A DNA stretch of 64,000 nt, taken from positions 62,001-126,000 of the forward strand of contig MU859131.1 of NCBI GenBank assembly GCA_033297205.1, read 5' to 3'. Positions 45,601 to 56,856 of this stretch are shown here, piece by piece. The DNA comes from Pseudoneurospora amorphoporcata. Lineage: Eukaryota; Ascomycota; Sordariomycetes; Sordariales; Sordariaceae. The first letter of the stretch is position 1, and the number at the start of each line of letters is the position of its first letter. The notes under the pieces were generated by a model. The model saw only the letters and a program-made list of their open reading frames with translations. It was not told where the DNA came from and made no database searches. The position numbers and the translations under genes were made by a program.

Positions 45601-46047
45601 CTGCCGGTGGTTTAGTCCGTTCAAGCCACCGTTGTTGGCGAACTCTTCCCAGAGACTATTGACCACTTCATCTTGCTCGATTTTGCTTGGGTAGACACGA
45701 AGGTTGAGGTTGAGGGTATTGGTGTTGCTGCTACCAGAAGCAGGGTCGCGAGAGGATGCGGCGCGATCAGAGAATAGCTTGTGGGCAGTAGAGCCGGCTC
45801 TGGCTCTATTGATTCTTGATTTTGGCCTGAGGATCTCCCGCTCGATTAGATTGACGTCAGGCACTATACCTCTTTGCTCGATTTCCTCGATAGTGGCGTT
45901 TGCGCGAGCGGCTTGACCCGCCTCGTAGCGGTGCTGAGCATCACTTCCGGAATTGTTAAAGTTGAGTGATGCAAGTCCGGGCAAAGGGTTTGAGACGGCT
46001 CTCACTTTGCGCTCTCCTTGCTCGCCGGGCACTTGTAGGTCCGACAT
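42676..46047 (-). CDS. Large F-box protein with acidic and Asn/Pro-rich regions
   Basis: A single 1123-codon frame from ATG 46047 (MSDLQVPGEQGERKV) with no intron. An F-box-like segment lies at about residues 200-245 (MTDFQLLLEVCKHLRPIDIINLYSVSKSFHDLVNANLQ), the usual Skp1-binding region of ubiquitin-ligase adaptors. The middle (about 250-700) is ordered and unrecognised. Near residues 880-940 there is a strongly acidic repeat of Glu, Asp, Met and Thr (from GAG/GAC-rich DNA at 43.27-43.38 kb). An Asn/Pro/Ile-rich repeat (NITINQSNPHN, NPAPNPHNPD) follows. The end (IGPEELRKRVEKTIEATKGYKDWRERELRRWYRQW) is a likely helix. The architecture is typical of lineage-specific fungal F-box proteins; the substrate is unknown. 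Confidence 0.8.
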   Translation of the reverse strand: MSDLQVPGEQGERKVRAVSNPLPGLASLNFNNSGSDAQHRYEAGQAARANATIEEIEQRGIVPDVNLIEREILRPKSRINRARAGSTAHKLFSDRAASSRDPASGSSNTNTLNLNLRVYPSKIEQDEVVNSLWEEFANNGGLNGLNHRQAALLYRHWHQRALAINETAKEWKALNEEPSPEAATTSSASTSTFDLFGSLMTDFQLLLEVCKHLRPIDIINLYSVSKSFHDLVNANLQSTILLWTDHMAPSSARIFCHQLYYQYFIDDPSGRDPNTHRDIRYFNQEAPNQAVYEHQHGNEQAGPVNPFPPADPQQANNIRKVPSLIWFQMVVDREIKVRDILAVLARHGHRTPPDTHKTLKKLWLLMDIASCQGRAHLIRSKTLFTDEDLYRARLFFIKLYMLFADPVFGPKSTALAKLFLGQKGFTPLWEFLRRKKYQTEQEIVEMKTRYDVRPTLLQVLDGHPINGVPPNEMGMVHVEGWGRGIRHLMRPDQMVNWEAYKRGLPLHLRAERMMLYGHVDFNTGRPLVPSLDELYMSDDEFDLPADSSWEIMKHRKAHGGCGNVPFERGMWQPKHARKARWKTLTEEEKEDILAAEEEEIKEEKKLRYVEGDLDVALADLEETLYDYAVEKEEGSHEEYGIDGLEFDSRVPMPDDTFPSDEEDDFDDDDWEACAKYMEGLGPDRPVPDQLTLIRQDKARGQLGKSLLMAKQVFDSMAESNDEKQEQDKAWSQVAADKLHKIAGKDPAHRRCVPVAPRNPTPAAYQAFLMAHDGRRHAWVVPVHPEQAELPEVRAEYLLKAAVSLNRAKLDTGDLDPSADAMPDDEVAELEDEQITAQLEETVNHGWMLRMPPNEGGGGGLNGQAHHSVQEPPIEMPVPLGMDMDIEEDREAWQEMKDMEDAEDMKDEEDEEDEEDTDENTEDTDDTEEDHGADPVDDFSDLITTDFTFIHTPMTPNFSFHSPPNFGGLHNPNPTNVAGPSTIPPSPYFTPNNTINQPIPNITINQSNPHNLNSHNQPNIALNVPNRPTPNPAPNPHNPDLPYPSETYHYHCDPDHEFDWRGWLDMQHQNDLLSEAARLDPDLLDNAHEIGPEELRKRVEKTIEATKGYKDWRERELRRWYRQW

Positions 46048-46842
46048 GTTTCCGGTGACTTGCGTGCTGCGTAGTTAATTGCTTGCGCTTCCTGGTTTCT
46101 CAGATCATTGGAGTTGAAAAAAGGTGAAAGGAGACGGTCGGTGAGAGTTGGAATACAAGTTGCAAGATGGAAGAAGTGATGTGGGAATTGTTCTTGTCAA
46201 CGGTCACTGGTTTTGTGCCGTTCGGTGAGTCGGGACCGCTCCTGTTCTGGGCTCAGTGAATGGACCTGTCAATGACAACAATAGGAAGGAACCCCATGGA
46301 AAAAGAAACATCAGATGAAAATAAAATTCGGAACAAGAATAATAGGAAGCAGGTTATGGGCCTTTCGTCTAAACTTCGGTAGTGTCCGCTCACATGGTCA
46401 TGTGTAACCTTTGAACAGAAAGTTGCATACCTTCAAGGCTCTCGTAACAAGGAGACGACACGGGAAACAAGACTCCATGGGTTCAAGGCCTAAACTAGAT
46501 GTAGTCCCAATCCAACATTGGGACGGCGGGATGCTGTCACGCTGCAGTCAACAAGTCCGTGAAATGATGGATTCAGAAGCTTACATGCCTTTTCTCAAGC
46601 TTGCTTGTTCTATCTCTTCGCATACAACTCGTGGCTTGACGTGGTCGAGATTCCCGGAGCTCCCTCTGCCATGTCGTATCTTGGGACCAAGCCTGGTGCT
46701 GTCTGCCATCATTACTTTGCTGTGGTAAGCCTATCCTTCTTATCCAGCTCGAAATGCACTGTTGTTACCCGCTACGCCTAGAGAACCATCCATTTTCCCG
46801 CCACCGCCGTCATACAGCCATTGCCGTCATTCAGCAGCCCTA
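46048..46842. other. Intergenic region upstream of the large F-box gene
   Basis: Promoter side of the large F-box gene and distal 3' side of hat-2. No convincing frame or repeat. Confidence 0.45.
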
Positions 46843-47253
46843 TTACTGCTTTTCTTTCTGCTGTGATTCTGCGCCAAATGTTGTGCGTGAGCGCGTCTTC
46901 CGGTGCCGTTCTGCGCCTGTCATTTGCGCCGCTCTCCTTGCCTCCTCCACCGTCCGCAAGTAGGACTCGTACACCGACATGCCTTTACTCTTGCCCCGTC
47001 CCTTTTGCTCAGAAGCACTGGTGTCTTCCGAGTCATCGTCCCCATCCCTGTTGTCTCTGCCGTTTGTTGAATCTTGTAACCTCGAGCCCTCCTTGGGTGC
47101 TTCTTTACCTTTACCCTTTTCCGTCCTGGATCCAATGGTAGCGGCTTGCTCCGCGGACTTGTCATGCGCCTGTTGCTGTTCCTCTTGTTGTTGTTGTATT
47201 TCTAGAGTCTCGATCGAGGGCAACAGGACTTGGAAGGCCGAAGTTTCCTCATC
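46843..47253 (-). other. In-frame open extension after the hat-2 stop codon
   Basis: Directly after the hat-2 TAG (47256-47254) the same frame stays open for 136 codons: DEETSAFQVLLPSIETLEIQ, a Gln/Glu-rich stretch, charged Lys/Glu/Asp sequence, then MSVYESYLRTVEEARRAAQ and a basic end. There is no ATG near its beginning, so it is unlikely to be a separate gene. It could be a chance frame in the 3' UTR, a readthrough extension, or an alternatively spliced tail. Hat2 proteins normally end near the TAG. Confidence 0.3.
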
Positions 47254-48663
47254 CTAGTGACTAGACTGCTTCGGTTTCGGGTCATCGAGCTCGGGAGTAG
47301 ACATGTCCGCGGGCTCCTTGGAAACGATGCTGTTAGCCACCTTCCAGATCTGGAGCAGGTTATCCTCGGCAGCACTGCACACAAGCCAGGGGTCGTTGCG
47401 GTTCCAGCTGAAATCGGCCAGGTGGTTGGTGTGACCGCCGTGCATGAAGAGCAGCTCCGGGGGACCATCCTCAGCGTCATCTTGGGTTTGCTCGTCTCCG
47501 ACACGGCTGATGTCCCAGAACAACAACCTCCTATCGTAACTACCACTGCCCAAAACGGCCGACTCGGTCGGGTGCCACTCAAGAGAGGTAACCGCATCCT
47601 GGTGGCCCTCCAAGGTGTGGACCTTGGACTTCATGTTCCTCATGTCCCAGATACCAATTGTCTTATCGGCGGAAGCAGTCGCGATGATCGTTTCCACCCG
47701 GGGATTAAATGCCAAAGCATTGATGGCGTCACTATGACCGTTACGGGCGACAATAGCTGCCTTGTCGGTCTCCGGACGGCGGACGTCGAGAATCTGTAGA
47801 GTGAGATCGTCCGAGACGGTACCGATCCATGACTTGACCATGGGGTGATGTTGAACGTCGTTGACGATGTGGCTATGGTGCATGTACTTGCGAGAGTACT
47901 TGAGCTGCTTGCTGGTACCCTGGTAGGTCTTGAGGTCCCACAGGAGGACGGTCTTGTCTTCGCTGCCTGTCGCAAGGCAGCCTTCCTCATGCGGGTTCCA
48001 ATTCAAGCCGAAGCCTTCCTCCTTGTGGCCAATCAGCTCCAGTTGAGGGCTAGGAGTGCCGGAGGGCGTGATGCTGTGCTTTGTGCGGTCGAAGATCAAG
48101 ACACGGCCGTCAACAGCAAGGGTGGCGATAATATCGGGGTTCTGGGGCTGGTAGCGGGCCTTGTTGACCTCACCAGGGTGGTCGATCTTCTGGGTGATCT
48201 TGAATCGAATGCACAAGGGCTCCCCGGAAGAGGCCTTGCTGCCATAGCCACCAATCTCGCCGCGTTCCTCGTCGTAGTCGCGGGGATTCAGCTCGACCAT
48301 CTTAGGGATCTCGACTTCGGCAATCTGGAGGTGGTTGGGCTTGCCCTCAGCGGTATGGGTTCCGAGAAGCAGTCTGTGGACGGTATGGCTCTTGTCTTTG
48401 GGGTTCTTGACATCGGGGAACCATTGTGTCGTGAGGGTGGGCCACTCCAAGGCCGTGCTGAGCATCATGTCGTAGAGGAACGGGCTGTTCTTCTTCCAGA
48501 TTTTGTACTCTTCGTTGATCAGGCGCTGCTCGGCCTCGGCATCGTCCTCCTCCATGTTGACTGCGTCCTAATGTCAGCACTTTTGCACAGGTTGTTGGCA
48601 AGCTCGCAGCCCGAGCTTCATAAGCTTACCGTCAACATCGTCGACGATCTCGTCGCGCGCCAT
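47254..48663 (-). CDS. hat-2: Hat2/RbAp48-family WD40 histone chaperone
   Basis: Two exons, 48663-48630 (34 nt, MARDEIVDDVD) and 48560-47254, give 446 residues; the intron 48561-48629 has GTAAGC and CAG ends. The N-terminal helix that binds histone H4 is clear (NEEYKIWKKNSPFLYDMMLSTALEWPTLTTQWFP). It is followed by six to seven WD repeats (for example VLLWDLKTY, IGIWDMRNMKS, LLFWDISRV, LQIWKVANS) with the acidic PP-loop region (DAEDGPPELLFMHGGH) that is diagnostic of RbAp46/48. Family members serve the HAT-B acetyltransferase, CAF-1 chromatin assembly, nucleosome remodelling and Polycomb PRC2 complexes in the nucleus. One gene covers several of these roles in Neurospora. It diverges from xrn1 across about 1.5 kb. 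Confidence 0.95.
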
Positions 48664-50162
48664 CTTGAATTCGTGGATGTAGTAAAGTCGATAACGTGAT
48701 ATTGGGTGGTCAGGAGTGATTAAGGTTCTGGAGGTGGCCAAGTGTCGCTACTCGCGTTGCGCAGCTGTTGTGGGAGTTTTGCCTGGTGCTGGACGAGCCA
48801 CCACAGATGAGAGAGCCGAGGCTACAGATATGGAAACAAGATCTCTTGAAAATGCGCGAGAATAGATGGATATGGTCGTTGAATGGGTAGTGTGATGTCA
48901 AGAAATAGTGCGAGAGATATCCTGTCAACGCAGTGCGCTAGTGTAACAAAAGTGATGAAAGTAACGGGACGGGAATCACCAAAAGGCGCAGGTTAAAGTG
49001 ATTCTCCATGCGACAGACGGCGTTTGCAGCGGTGGTTGAAGCGCTAGTAGGTAAACCACCGTCTCTAAACGCGACGCGACGGGACTTCCAATTAATTGAA
49101 TTCTGCCACTCTCTTCCGCCTTTTCGGGCACTTTGAGGAACGCTGTTTCGTGGGGTTCAGTTCCGTTGGAGAGACGACGGCTGCTGCAGGGCGGATGGGA
49201 CAAGGTTCCCGTCGTCAAGGTACTCGACAGAGCCTCAAGCCAGCACGGTCTTGATGTCACTCCTGCTGAGCCGAGCAGCTGGACGGGAGTGACGGACTGC
49301 GTATGGTCCGTGCTACATTGCCCGCCCGAACAGCTTCACAATGGAAGTTCCGTCCCGCTCGTCGGGTCGAGGGGCTCGTCACTGCACCTTGTTCCCTTAG
49401 CGGGGACAGAGCTGACAGGGAGCCTGATGAGGTGGCGGGCACTCACGCCGGGGAGAGTCAGCCCGTGGGGCAATGGAGGCCAACTGGAAACTGTAGTGTG
49501 TCACAGGCTGAACAGCTGGCCCGGAGCCCAGGACACCTCCGCCGCCGGCGTCCCATCCACACTTCTGCTACCATGGATCTCGCCGCCTCTAGGTACCCGA
49601 CCGACAGACCTTCCATTACTTCCATTTTCCACTTTGTTGAATGTTGGTTTGTGGTTCCATCTCTCGCAGACATCACCACTTCTCTTACCATCTCTACCTT
49701 ACACATAGGCCGCCACGCTTTAGGCCCCCTCGTCGGATTGTCCATCCTTTCGCTTTTGTTAGCAGTATAGTAGCTTCTTTTCCCCGACTGCCGCTGTCCG
49801 TCGCTCGAAAGACACGCCTCTTCCTCCCTTCCACAGACAGCATCTTCAGTCCTTTAGCTTTCCATACTGTTCTTCAAGAGGAAGCCTGGAAGCTTAGTTG
49901 GATCTTGCTACTTCGTCCTCCTTCGGTTCATTGCGCCATTGCGATCCCTAGAGTTTTCGCTACCTAAAAGCCCGGCCATTATTATTCAGCGCCGGCATCT
50001 GCACGACCAGCTTGTCGCCTCTCCTTCGCCCCTTGAAAGTAGCATATAGGTAGACTTAGTAACGTCTCCTGCGACCGCCCAGCGCGCCCCAACTTCAGAC
50101 CTCCTTCGCAAACTTCTAGTTCTGTACACATCCAGTTCGGCGTCACACGCCAGTCAGCCAAC
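48664..50162. other. Divergent promoter region between hat-2 and xrn1
   Basis: About 1.5 kb shared by two outward-facing genes. Overlapping frames at 49133-49770 (plus) are unrecognised and sit where the xrn1 leader is expected; the DNA is pyrimidine-rich near 49.6-49.9 kb. No RNA gene or repeat was found. Confidence 0.5.
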
Positions 50163-53100
50163 ATGGGGTGTGTTACTCTCAAAGCTCCTCCCCTCGCCGT
50201 GTATGCGCGCGCCTTCAGGCATATGGCTAACACGTTCTCTCATCCAGTGTTCCCAAGTTCTTCAGATGGCTCTCGGAGCGGTATCCCGCCATCTCTCAGC
50301 TCATCGCCGAGAACCGTATCCCCGAGTTCGATTGCCTTTATGTTCGCTGCTCCCTTCCGAGGCCTGATGGCTATCTTGCGTTACTTCCCTAGCTAACCGG
50401 TTTATCCAGTTGGACATGAACGGTATTATCCACAACTGTACCCATAAGGATACGAGCGATGTACAATTTCGGATGACAGAGGAGGAGATGTTCATTGCCA
50501 TATTCAACTACATTGAACATCTCTTCGGGAAAATCAAGCCCAAAAAGCTCTTCTTCATGGCTATTGATGGTGTTGCTCCTCGCGCCAAGATGAACCAGCA
50601 GCGTGCTCGCCGTTTCCGCACCGCCTTGGACAACGAGAAGGCCAGAGATAAGGCGATTCGTGAGGGCAAGGAACTGCCCAAAGAAGAGCCTTTCGACAGC
50701 AACTGCATTACACCCGGTATGTCTGGCACCGGCTCCCGCTGAGTGTTTTCCAGAGGCTAACTGGTTGTATAGGAACCGAATTCATGGCCAAGCTGTCGCA
50801 ACAGCTGAGGTATTTCATCAACAAGAAGGTGTCGGAAGACAGGGACTGGCAACAGCCCGAGATTGTCCTGTCTGGGCACGAGGTCCCTGGTGAGGGTGAG
50901 CACAAGATCATGGAGTACATCCGCAATGCGCGCGCTCAACCCGACTACAACGCGAACGTCCGTCACTGTTTGTATGGCCTCGACGCCGATTTGATCATGT
51001 TGGGCCTCCTTAGCCACGATCCTCATTTCTGCCTTCTGCGCGAGGAAGTCACCTTTGGCCGCGGCCCAGCCAAGCACAAGACAAAGGGACTGGAGGAGCA
51101 AAATTTCTATCTGATGCATCTTTGCATAGTCCGTGAGTACCTGGAGCTGGAGTTCCAGGATCTGAAGAAACCAGGAGCCATGTCTTTTCCATTCGACATG
51201 GAAAAGGTCATTGACGACTTCATTCTTATGGCCTTTTTCGTCGGAAACGATTTCCTCCCCAACCTTCCGCGCCTTCACATCAACGAAGGCGCTCTTACGC
51301 TCATGTTCAGGATATACAAAGAAATTCTCCCACGCGGCGACGGATATATCAACGAGGGCGGTAAGGTCAACCTCCAGAGACTCGGTCTTCTCCTGGAAGA
51401 ACTCGGCAAGGAGGAATTTCGCTTTTTCGAACATGAACACGAGGATCAAGGCTGGCTTCGGGCCAAGAAGATGCTCGAAAATGACGAGGCAGAGACAGCA
51501 AAGGCCAAGATCAAGGGCAAGCTCATCGTCACCACGAACCAGAAGAACCTCTGGAAGCAGAAGATTCGGAAATTCCTCACTAACAGAAGCACCAACACGC
51601 TTGATCTCGGTACCGAGTTGAAGGCCGAGGACCGCAAGTTTGTCCAGGACCTGGCTGATACTGCCCACATTCCGTGGGCAACTAAGGAAGATGACGAGGG
51701 ACACCGCCACCTAATCTTGCAGTTCCCCGAGAGAGACGATGAGTCTGAGGAGGACGAGGAGGCCCAATCAGCCGTTCTCCGGATCGTCAAGAAGTACGAC
51801 AACGCTCAGATCGTGGATCTAACTGCCGCTGACTCGAAGGCTGCCATGGAGGTCAAGTACCAGCAAAAGTTCCAGGAGTGGAAAGACAAGTACTATGCCG
51901 AGAAGTTCGAGGAATGGACCCCGGAAAACAAGGAGGATGAACTCCGCCAGTTGACGGAGAATTACGTCCAGGGTCTTCAATGGGTGCTCTACTACTATTA
52001 CCGTGGTATTGCTTCTTGGCCCTGGTTCTATCGCTATCACTATGCTCCCATGATTTCCGATGTCATGAAAGGCCTGAAGGCCGACCTCAACTTCAAGATG
52101 GGCCAGCCGTTCAAGCCATATGAGCAGCTGATGGGTGTCTTGCCAGACCGCAGCAAAAAGATTGTGCCGACGGTGTACTGGGATCTTATGACAAACCCCG
52201 ATTCTCCAATCGTCGACTTCTACCCAAGAGACTTTGAGCTCGACATGAATGGCAAGAAGATGGACTGGGAGGCCGTCGTCAAGATTCCCTTCATTGACGA
52301 GAAGCGGTTGCTCGCAGCAATGGGCCCCAAGAACGAACTTCTCTCGGACGTTGAGAAGTCAAGGAACGATTTTGGTGTCGCTCTCAAGTTCACTTATTCC
52401 GATTTGGTGGATTTTGAATACCCTTCCTCTCTTGTCGGAGTCTTCCCGTCCATCCCCCACTGCCACTGTATTGAGAACATTTTCGATCTTCCGCCCGTGG
52501 ATGGACTGGAGTATCGTGTTGGTTTAACCGACGGTGCTCTGCTGAACGCATCAGCGCTGGCTGGATTCCCTTCTTTGGCTACTCTGCCATATACCGCCTC
52601 TCTTGGGCACCATGGCGTCAATGTATTCCAGCAGGAGAGTCGCAACGAGAGCATGGTCGTCAATATCCTGGATACGGAGAAGCGCACCAACGTCGAGGAC
52701 GCGAAGCGCAAGCTTGGAAAGCGCTGCTTCGTTGGCTATCCCTTCCTCCAAGAGGCTAAAATCGTGCGCGTATCCGACGAGCTTTTTGATTACGAGTTGG
52801 CAGAAGATGGTAGCGGACAGGTGGTGTCGCGGAATCATGGCACGCGGGACATCGAGCAATGGGGCAAGACGGCTCACAGAATCGAGAACTTCTACAGCAA
52901 GCGGCTGGGTATATTGATCGGTCAGGTGGAGTCGTTGGTCCACGTACACATGCTCAAGGGCCTGATCAAAACAGATGAAGGTGCTACAGTGAAGGAGTAT
53001 GGCCCGGTTCCCGGCATGGAGACGGACTACGCCGCACAGATCATCGTCGACGAGGTTGTCAACGAGGATGAGCGTTTCATTGAGAGGGCTGCCTTGCCTC

Positions 53101-54716
53101 TTGAGGAAGAGTTTCCTATCAAGTCCGTTGGCTTCTTCTTGGGCGAATTCAACTTTGGTCGCCCAGTTGAAGTCGAAGGTTACAGCAACAACAAGCTTAT
53201 TGTCTGGCTTGCCGCCTTGAAGGAGCGGGAGCCGGATTTTGCTCGGCAGATCATGTTGGACGCAGAGCGGAACAACCAATATAGCCCGTCGTGGGCGGTT
53301 GCCAAGGACTTGTTGCTTCACCCTCTTACATTGAGCAAAATCACGTCTTCCTACTTTATCACAACACTTGGCGGCTTGCGGGTCAACCTAGGTCTCAACC
53401 TCAAGTTTGAAGGCAAGAAGCAAAAGGTGCTTGGCTATTCCCGCAAGTCGCAGACTGGTTGGGAGTTCAGTCCGCTTGCTATCGCTATGATCGCCGAGTA
53501 TATGCAAAGGTTTCCGGATTTCTTTGCTGCTATTAAACAGAATCCATCCGGCGCCGAACTGACCGAAACGGATCTGTGGCCCGAGCCGGCAGTTGCCTCG
53601 GCTAGAGTGAAGGAAATCGGTGCCTGGTTGAAGACGCTGAAGACGAGCCAGATGGAGCGAGTTCCGCTTGACGCAGAGCAGCTTGATTCCGATGTTGTCA
53701 TGAGGCTCGCTGCTGAGGCCGACAGGCTGCAGCTCGGACAACTGCCTGCTGCGAACAAGAGGATGCCCAACGTTCCTCGCCATGCTCTGCTGCGTCCTTG
53801 TGATGCGGAACATCGTCTTGGAAACCAGCACTTCAGCCTGGGGGATCGTGTCGTTTATGTCGCTGAGGTTGGCAAGGTCCCCATCGCCTATCGTGGAACT
53901 GTGGTGGGTATCAGCCGCGTCCCGACGGCCAAGTTGCTGGATGTGGTTTTCGATGTTGCTTTCATGAGTGGAACCACCCTCGGTGACCGATGCCCTCCTT
54001 TCCGTGGCCAGACGGTGCCGTCCTACACCTGCCTCAACCTTACCAACCGCCAGGTCGTTGTTGGCTCCAAGGCAGCCATGGCTAGACAACCCACCAACCC
54101 TTCAGTTACGACACTGACGGCTCACGGTGGTTACGGGATGCAGGCTAATGGCAAGCAATTTCGTGATGCGCCCCAGCCTCCTCCTCTGCAAGGAACCTGG
54201 CGCAGTGCTATTCACGGCGGTGGTCGCGGCCGTGATGGCCGTGGAGGTTATCAGTCGCCCCACCATCAGAATGGTCCTCAGCAGGGCGAGAACCAGCACA
54301 GTAAGCTCGTCTATCGCCAGGCTCCCAACGGCCCAAGTGGTCATCAGCAGCCCCAGAGACAGCCTTATGGTCCGGATCCCAGCTTTAAGGGTTCCTCTAG
54401 CACCGGTACCCCTCAGGGTGGACGTGGTGGACGTGGTGGTAACTTCCGGGGCAACTTCCGTGGGCGCGGTGGCAAGCCAGGAGGTGCTGATCCGTCGGCG
54501 CCTGCCCTCGTAAACGTCGATGGCAACTACAGTGGTGAAGTACAGCAGCAGTCTTCGCCAGCTCCCGGCGTGTACTCTGCTGTCCCGCCTCCCGCTAGCC
54601 TTGATTCCCCTAGGGGTGGACGTGGTGGCCGTGGCCGTGGCGGTCGTGGTAGGGGTGAAGGACGTGGTCGTGGTGGTGCTGGTCGCGGTGGTAGGGGCGG
54701 CGCACCCCAGGCATAA
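50163..54716 (+). CDS. xrn1: XRN1-type 5'-3' exoribonuclease
   Basis: Four exons, 50163-50167, 50248-50341, 50410-50716 and 50773-54716, give 1449 residues, typical of XRN1. The start MGVPKFFRWLSERYPAISQ is the XRN1 form; the nuclear Rat1/XRN2 differs here. The catalytic core is seen as LDMNGIIHNCTHK, APRAKMNQQRARRFR, GEGEHKIMEYIR and LDADLIMLGLLSHDPHF, which carry the acidic metal ligands. The middle holds the conserved XRN1 D1-D4 and SH3-like domains, and the C-terminus (about 1170-1449) is Gly/Arg-rich with many RGG repeats, probably RNA-binding. The enzyme degrades decapped mRNA in the cytoplasm. Oddities are a first coding exon of only five bases and a weak donor, GTTCGC, at the second intron. 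Both joins are required by the conserved N-terminus. Confidence 0.95.
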
Positions 54717-55317
54717 GCGGGTCGAGCAATATCAGACTCTATGTGCCGAAGCTATAGGGCATCATGTACTTGTATATACTTGCTAAGCACCGAACTCGTA
54801 TACACACGGTATGAATGGATTGGTGAACCACTTAGCCAAGTCTACAGCAGTGTATACCTTTGTCTTTGGTGTACATATGTATAGCGGAAACAAAGATCAC
54901 AATGTTCATATATCATGGTCCTTCTTCCATGTCCTAACCTTGCTATGGTACCTTGATGCGGTTGCTCTTGAACATGAAAGACGTGAATATGAATAAAAAC
55001 GGAAAGGGTTTTACATTGTCGAAGAATATTCAGGCACTGGTCTATTCCACGATATGATGCTCGCTTCCTGTTCCGCTCTTCGTTGACATGATCATGGGCC
55101 TCTTTCACAGCTGAGATGCCACGACAGGGTTTATACCAAACCTCCCTTCTCTGGTATAAGTTCTAGAGATTCCTGCTAACCGCAACATTGCCCCGAGTTC
55201 TTTCTCAAAAGACACGTGCTTAGTGTTATCATACGTAGCTTTATTACGCTTTATTCTCCAAACACCCCCAAACCCTTGTCCCTCCTTCCTCCTCTCATGC
55301 CATATGCCATATTACCC
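54717..55317. other. Intergenic region between convergent xrn1 and spc3
   Basis: Two 3' UTRs meet here. No gene or repeat seen. Confidence 0.5.
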
Positions 55318-56225
55318 CTACCGGGCGCCCGCCGACGCCGGCTTCTTCTCCTTAATCTCAGGCAGCTTGAAGCGCTTGCTCACCCCATTCTTCAGAGCCT
55401 TCCAGTACCCGTAGTCGACGTCTTGGTTCCACGTGAGCAGACCAACCCACGGCTGAACGTTGTAGTGCAGACGGAGGGTGACGTTGTCGGTGGTAGCAAG
55501 CTTTCCGGAGGGGTGGGTGATTTTGTACTTGTGGCGTTGGTTCTTGAGGACGAGTTTGCCGCTGTTATTCCCAGAAAGTTAGTAACCAAGTAGGCCAACG
55601 AAGCGATATGTGGTAGGTAGCTGGACTTACCGGTTAGGATCAATACTCTTCCCGCCCGCGCTCTTGCGCAGCTTTTTCATGGCGACGGGACCAATGTTGG
55701 CCAGGTGGTCGGCGCTGGGGGAGGTGATGATACTGTCCCAGATCACGGCCTCGTCGGTCGCGTTTGTTTTGGAGTGGTCGGCCGCTGGCCACTCAGCCGT
55801 CACGTAGACGAAGACTTGCTTGGTGTTCCATGTGAAGAGGGAGGAGAGGTCGGCATCGAGGGAGAAGTTGATGACGGCGTACTCTTCTTTTTTGCTGCTG
55901 TAGTAGTGCGGTCGGCCTCGGACGCTGTTGGGATTCGACAAGTGGTTAGTAGGCGTTTGGTACTCTGGATAGGTGCATGACAGTAGGTAGGCATATGTGA
56001 TGAAGCAATGCCAGCAGTCAGGCTGGCCACAAATGTTTGCGCGCGTGTCCAGCCAGACAGAGGGGGCATCGCAACTCACACTTGGACACTGGTTGTCTTA
56101 AGGGTTCGAACAACGGGCGCCCGTTCTGTGACGAAGTCGGAGGCGGCGATGAAGGCCGCGACTACAAAGGCGACTGTTGTAAAGAAACCGAACACATTCT
56201 GTAGCCTTACTACTGATGTATACAT
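55318..56225 (-). CDS. spc3: Signal peptidase complex subunit 3 (Spc3/SPC22)
   Basis: Three exons, 56225-56080, 55924-55631 and 55561-55318, give 227 residues; introns 55925-56079 and 55562-55630 keep the frame (QV/VRGRPHYY and DPNR/GKLVLK). A single N-terminal membrane span (about residues 12-32, FGFFTTVAFVVAAFIAASDF) precedes a luminal domain with the family motifs VRGRPHYYSSKKEEYAVINFSLDADL, WNTKQVFVYVTAEWP, and YKITHPSGKLATTDNVTLRLHYNVQPWVG. Spc3 is the subunit required with the catalytic Sec11 subunit to remove signal peptides at the ER membrane. It diverges from hid1 across about 630 bases. Identity is confident. Confidence 0.94.
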
Positions 56226-56856
56226 GGTGGGCGATAGGTGGATGGTCCCTGTCTTGAAGTTTGGGGTTCAAGATGCGCTCCGACGGAGGGGGTAGCTAGG
56301 GGACCGTTGACGTCGGTGTTAAATACAGCTTTTTGGTCCACTTTCACCTGAAGAATTTCAGCGGCGGGTCCAGATGATTTCGGCCGAAAAGGTTGACAGT
56401 AGTGATGTTGTTGCTGTCATCATCGGTTTTGGAGAGCTTTGTAACTCCAAAGGGCACGTTGACGGATTGTCGATAAGGCCAGATCGTGATGATGCTGCAG
56501 CTGGGTTAGGGTTAAACGTAGAATGTGATATTGAGACGGGCAGCATCCCGTGCTGGCCAACCCCAGAACGCACAGACCAATACCCTGGGGGTTCCCGGGG
56601 TGGAACCACTTTCTTTCCCTTTAGCTTCCCGGGACAGAGACACTGACAACCGCAGCCTGTGATGTAACGGAACCGGTTGCACCTCACTGACCCAAACCAC
56701 CTGCAAATCACAGAAGTCCATCACTCCAACGAGCCAGCGACACGTCAAGAAACGAGAACTTGTAGCGGATCTAGCTCTGCCTCCCCGTCCTTCACTCCCG
56801 GTTTATCTTATATTCTGGCATAATCCCAATGAATGCTATGTCCCTAAGCTGCCAAT
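56226..56856. other. Divergent promoter region between spc3 and hid1
   Basis: 630 bases shared by two outward-facing genes. No coding frame, TATA box or repeat stands out. Confidence 0.5.

Noticed and set aside
49133..49770. Overlapping plus-strand frames (191 and 155 codons) upstream of xrn1
   Set aside because: Two frames open over the same DNA, neither recognisable; more likely the xrn1 promoter and leader.
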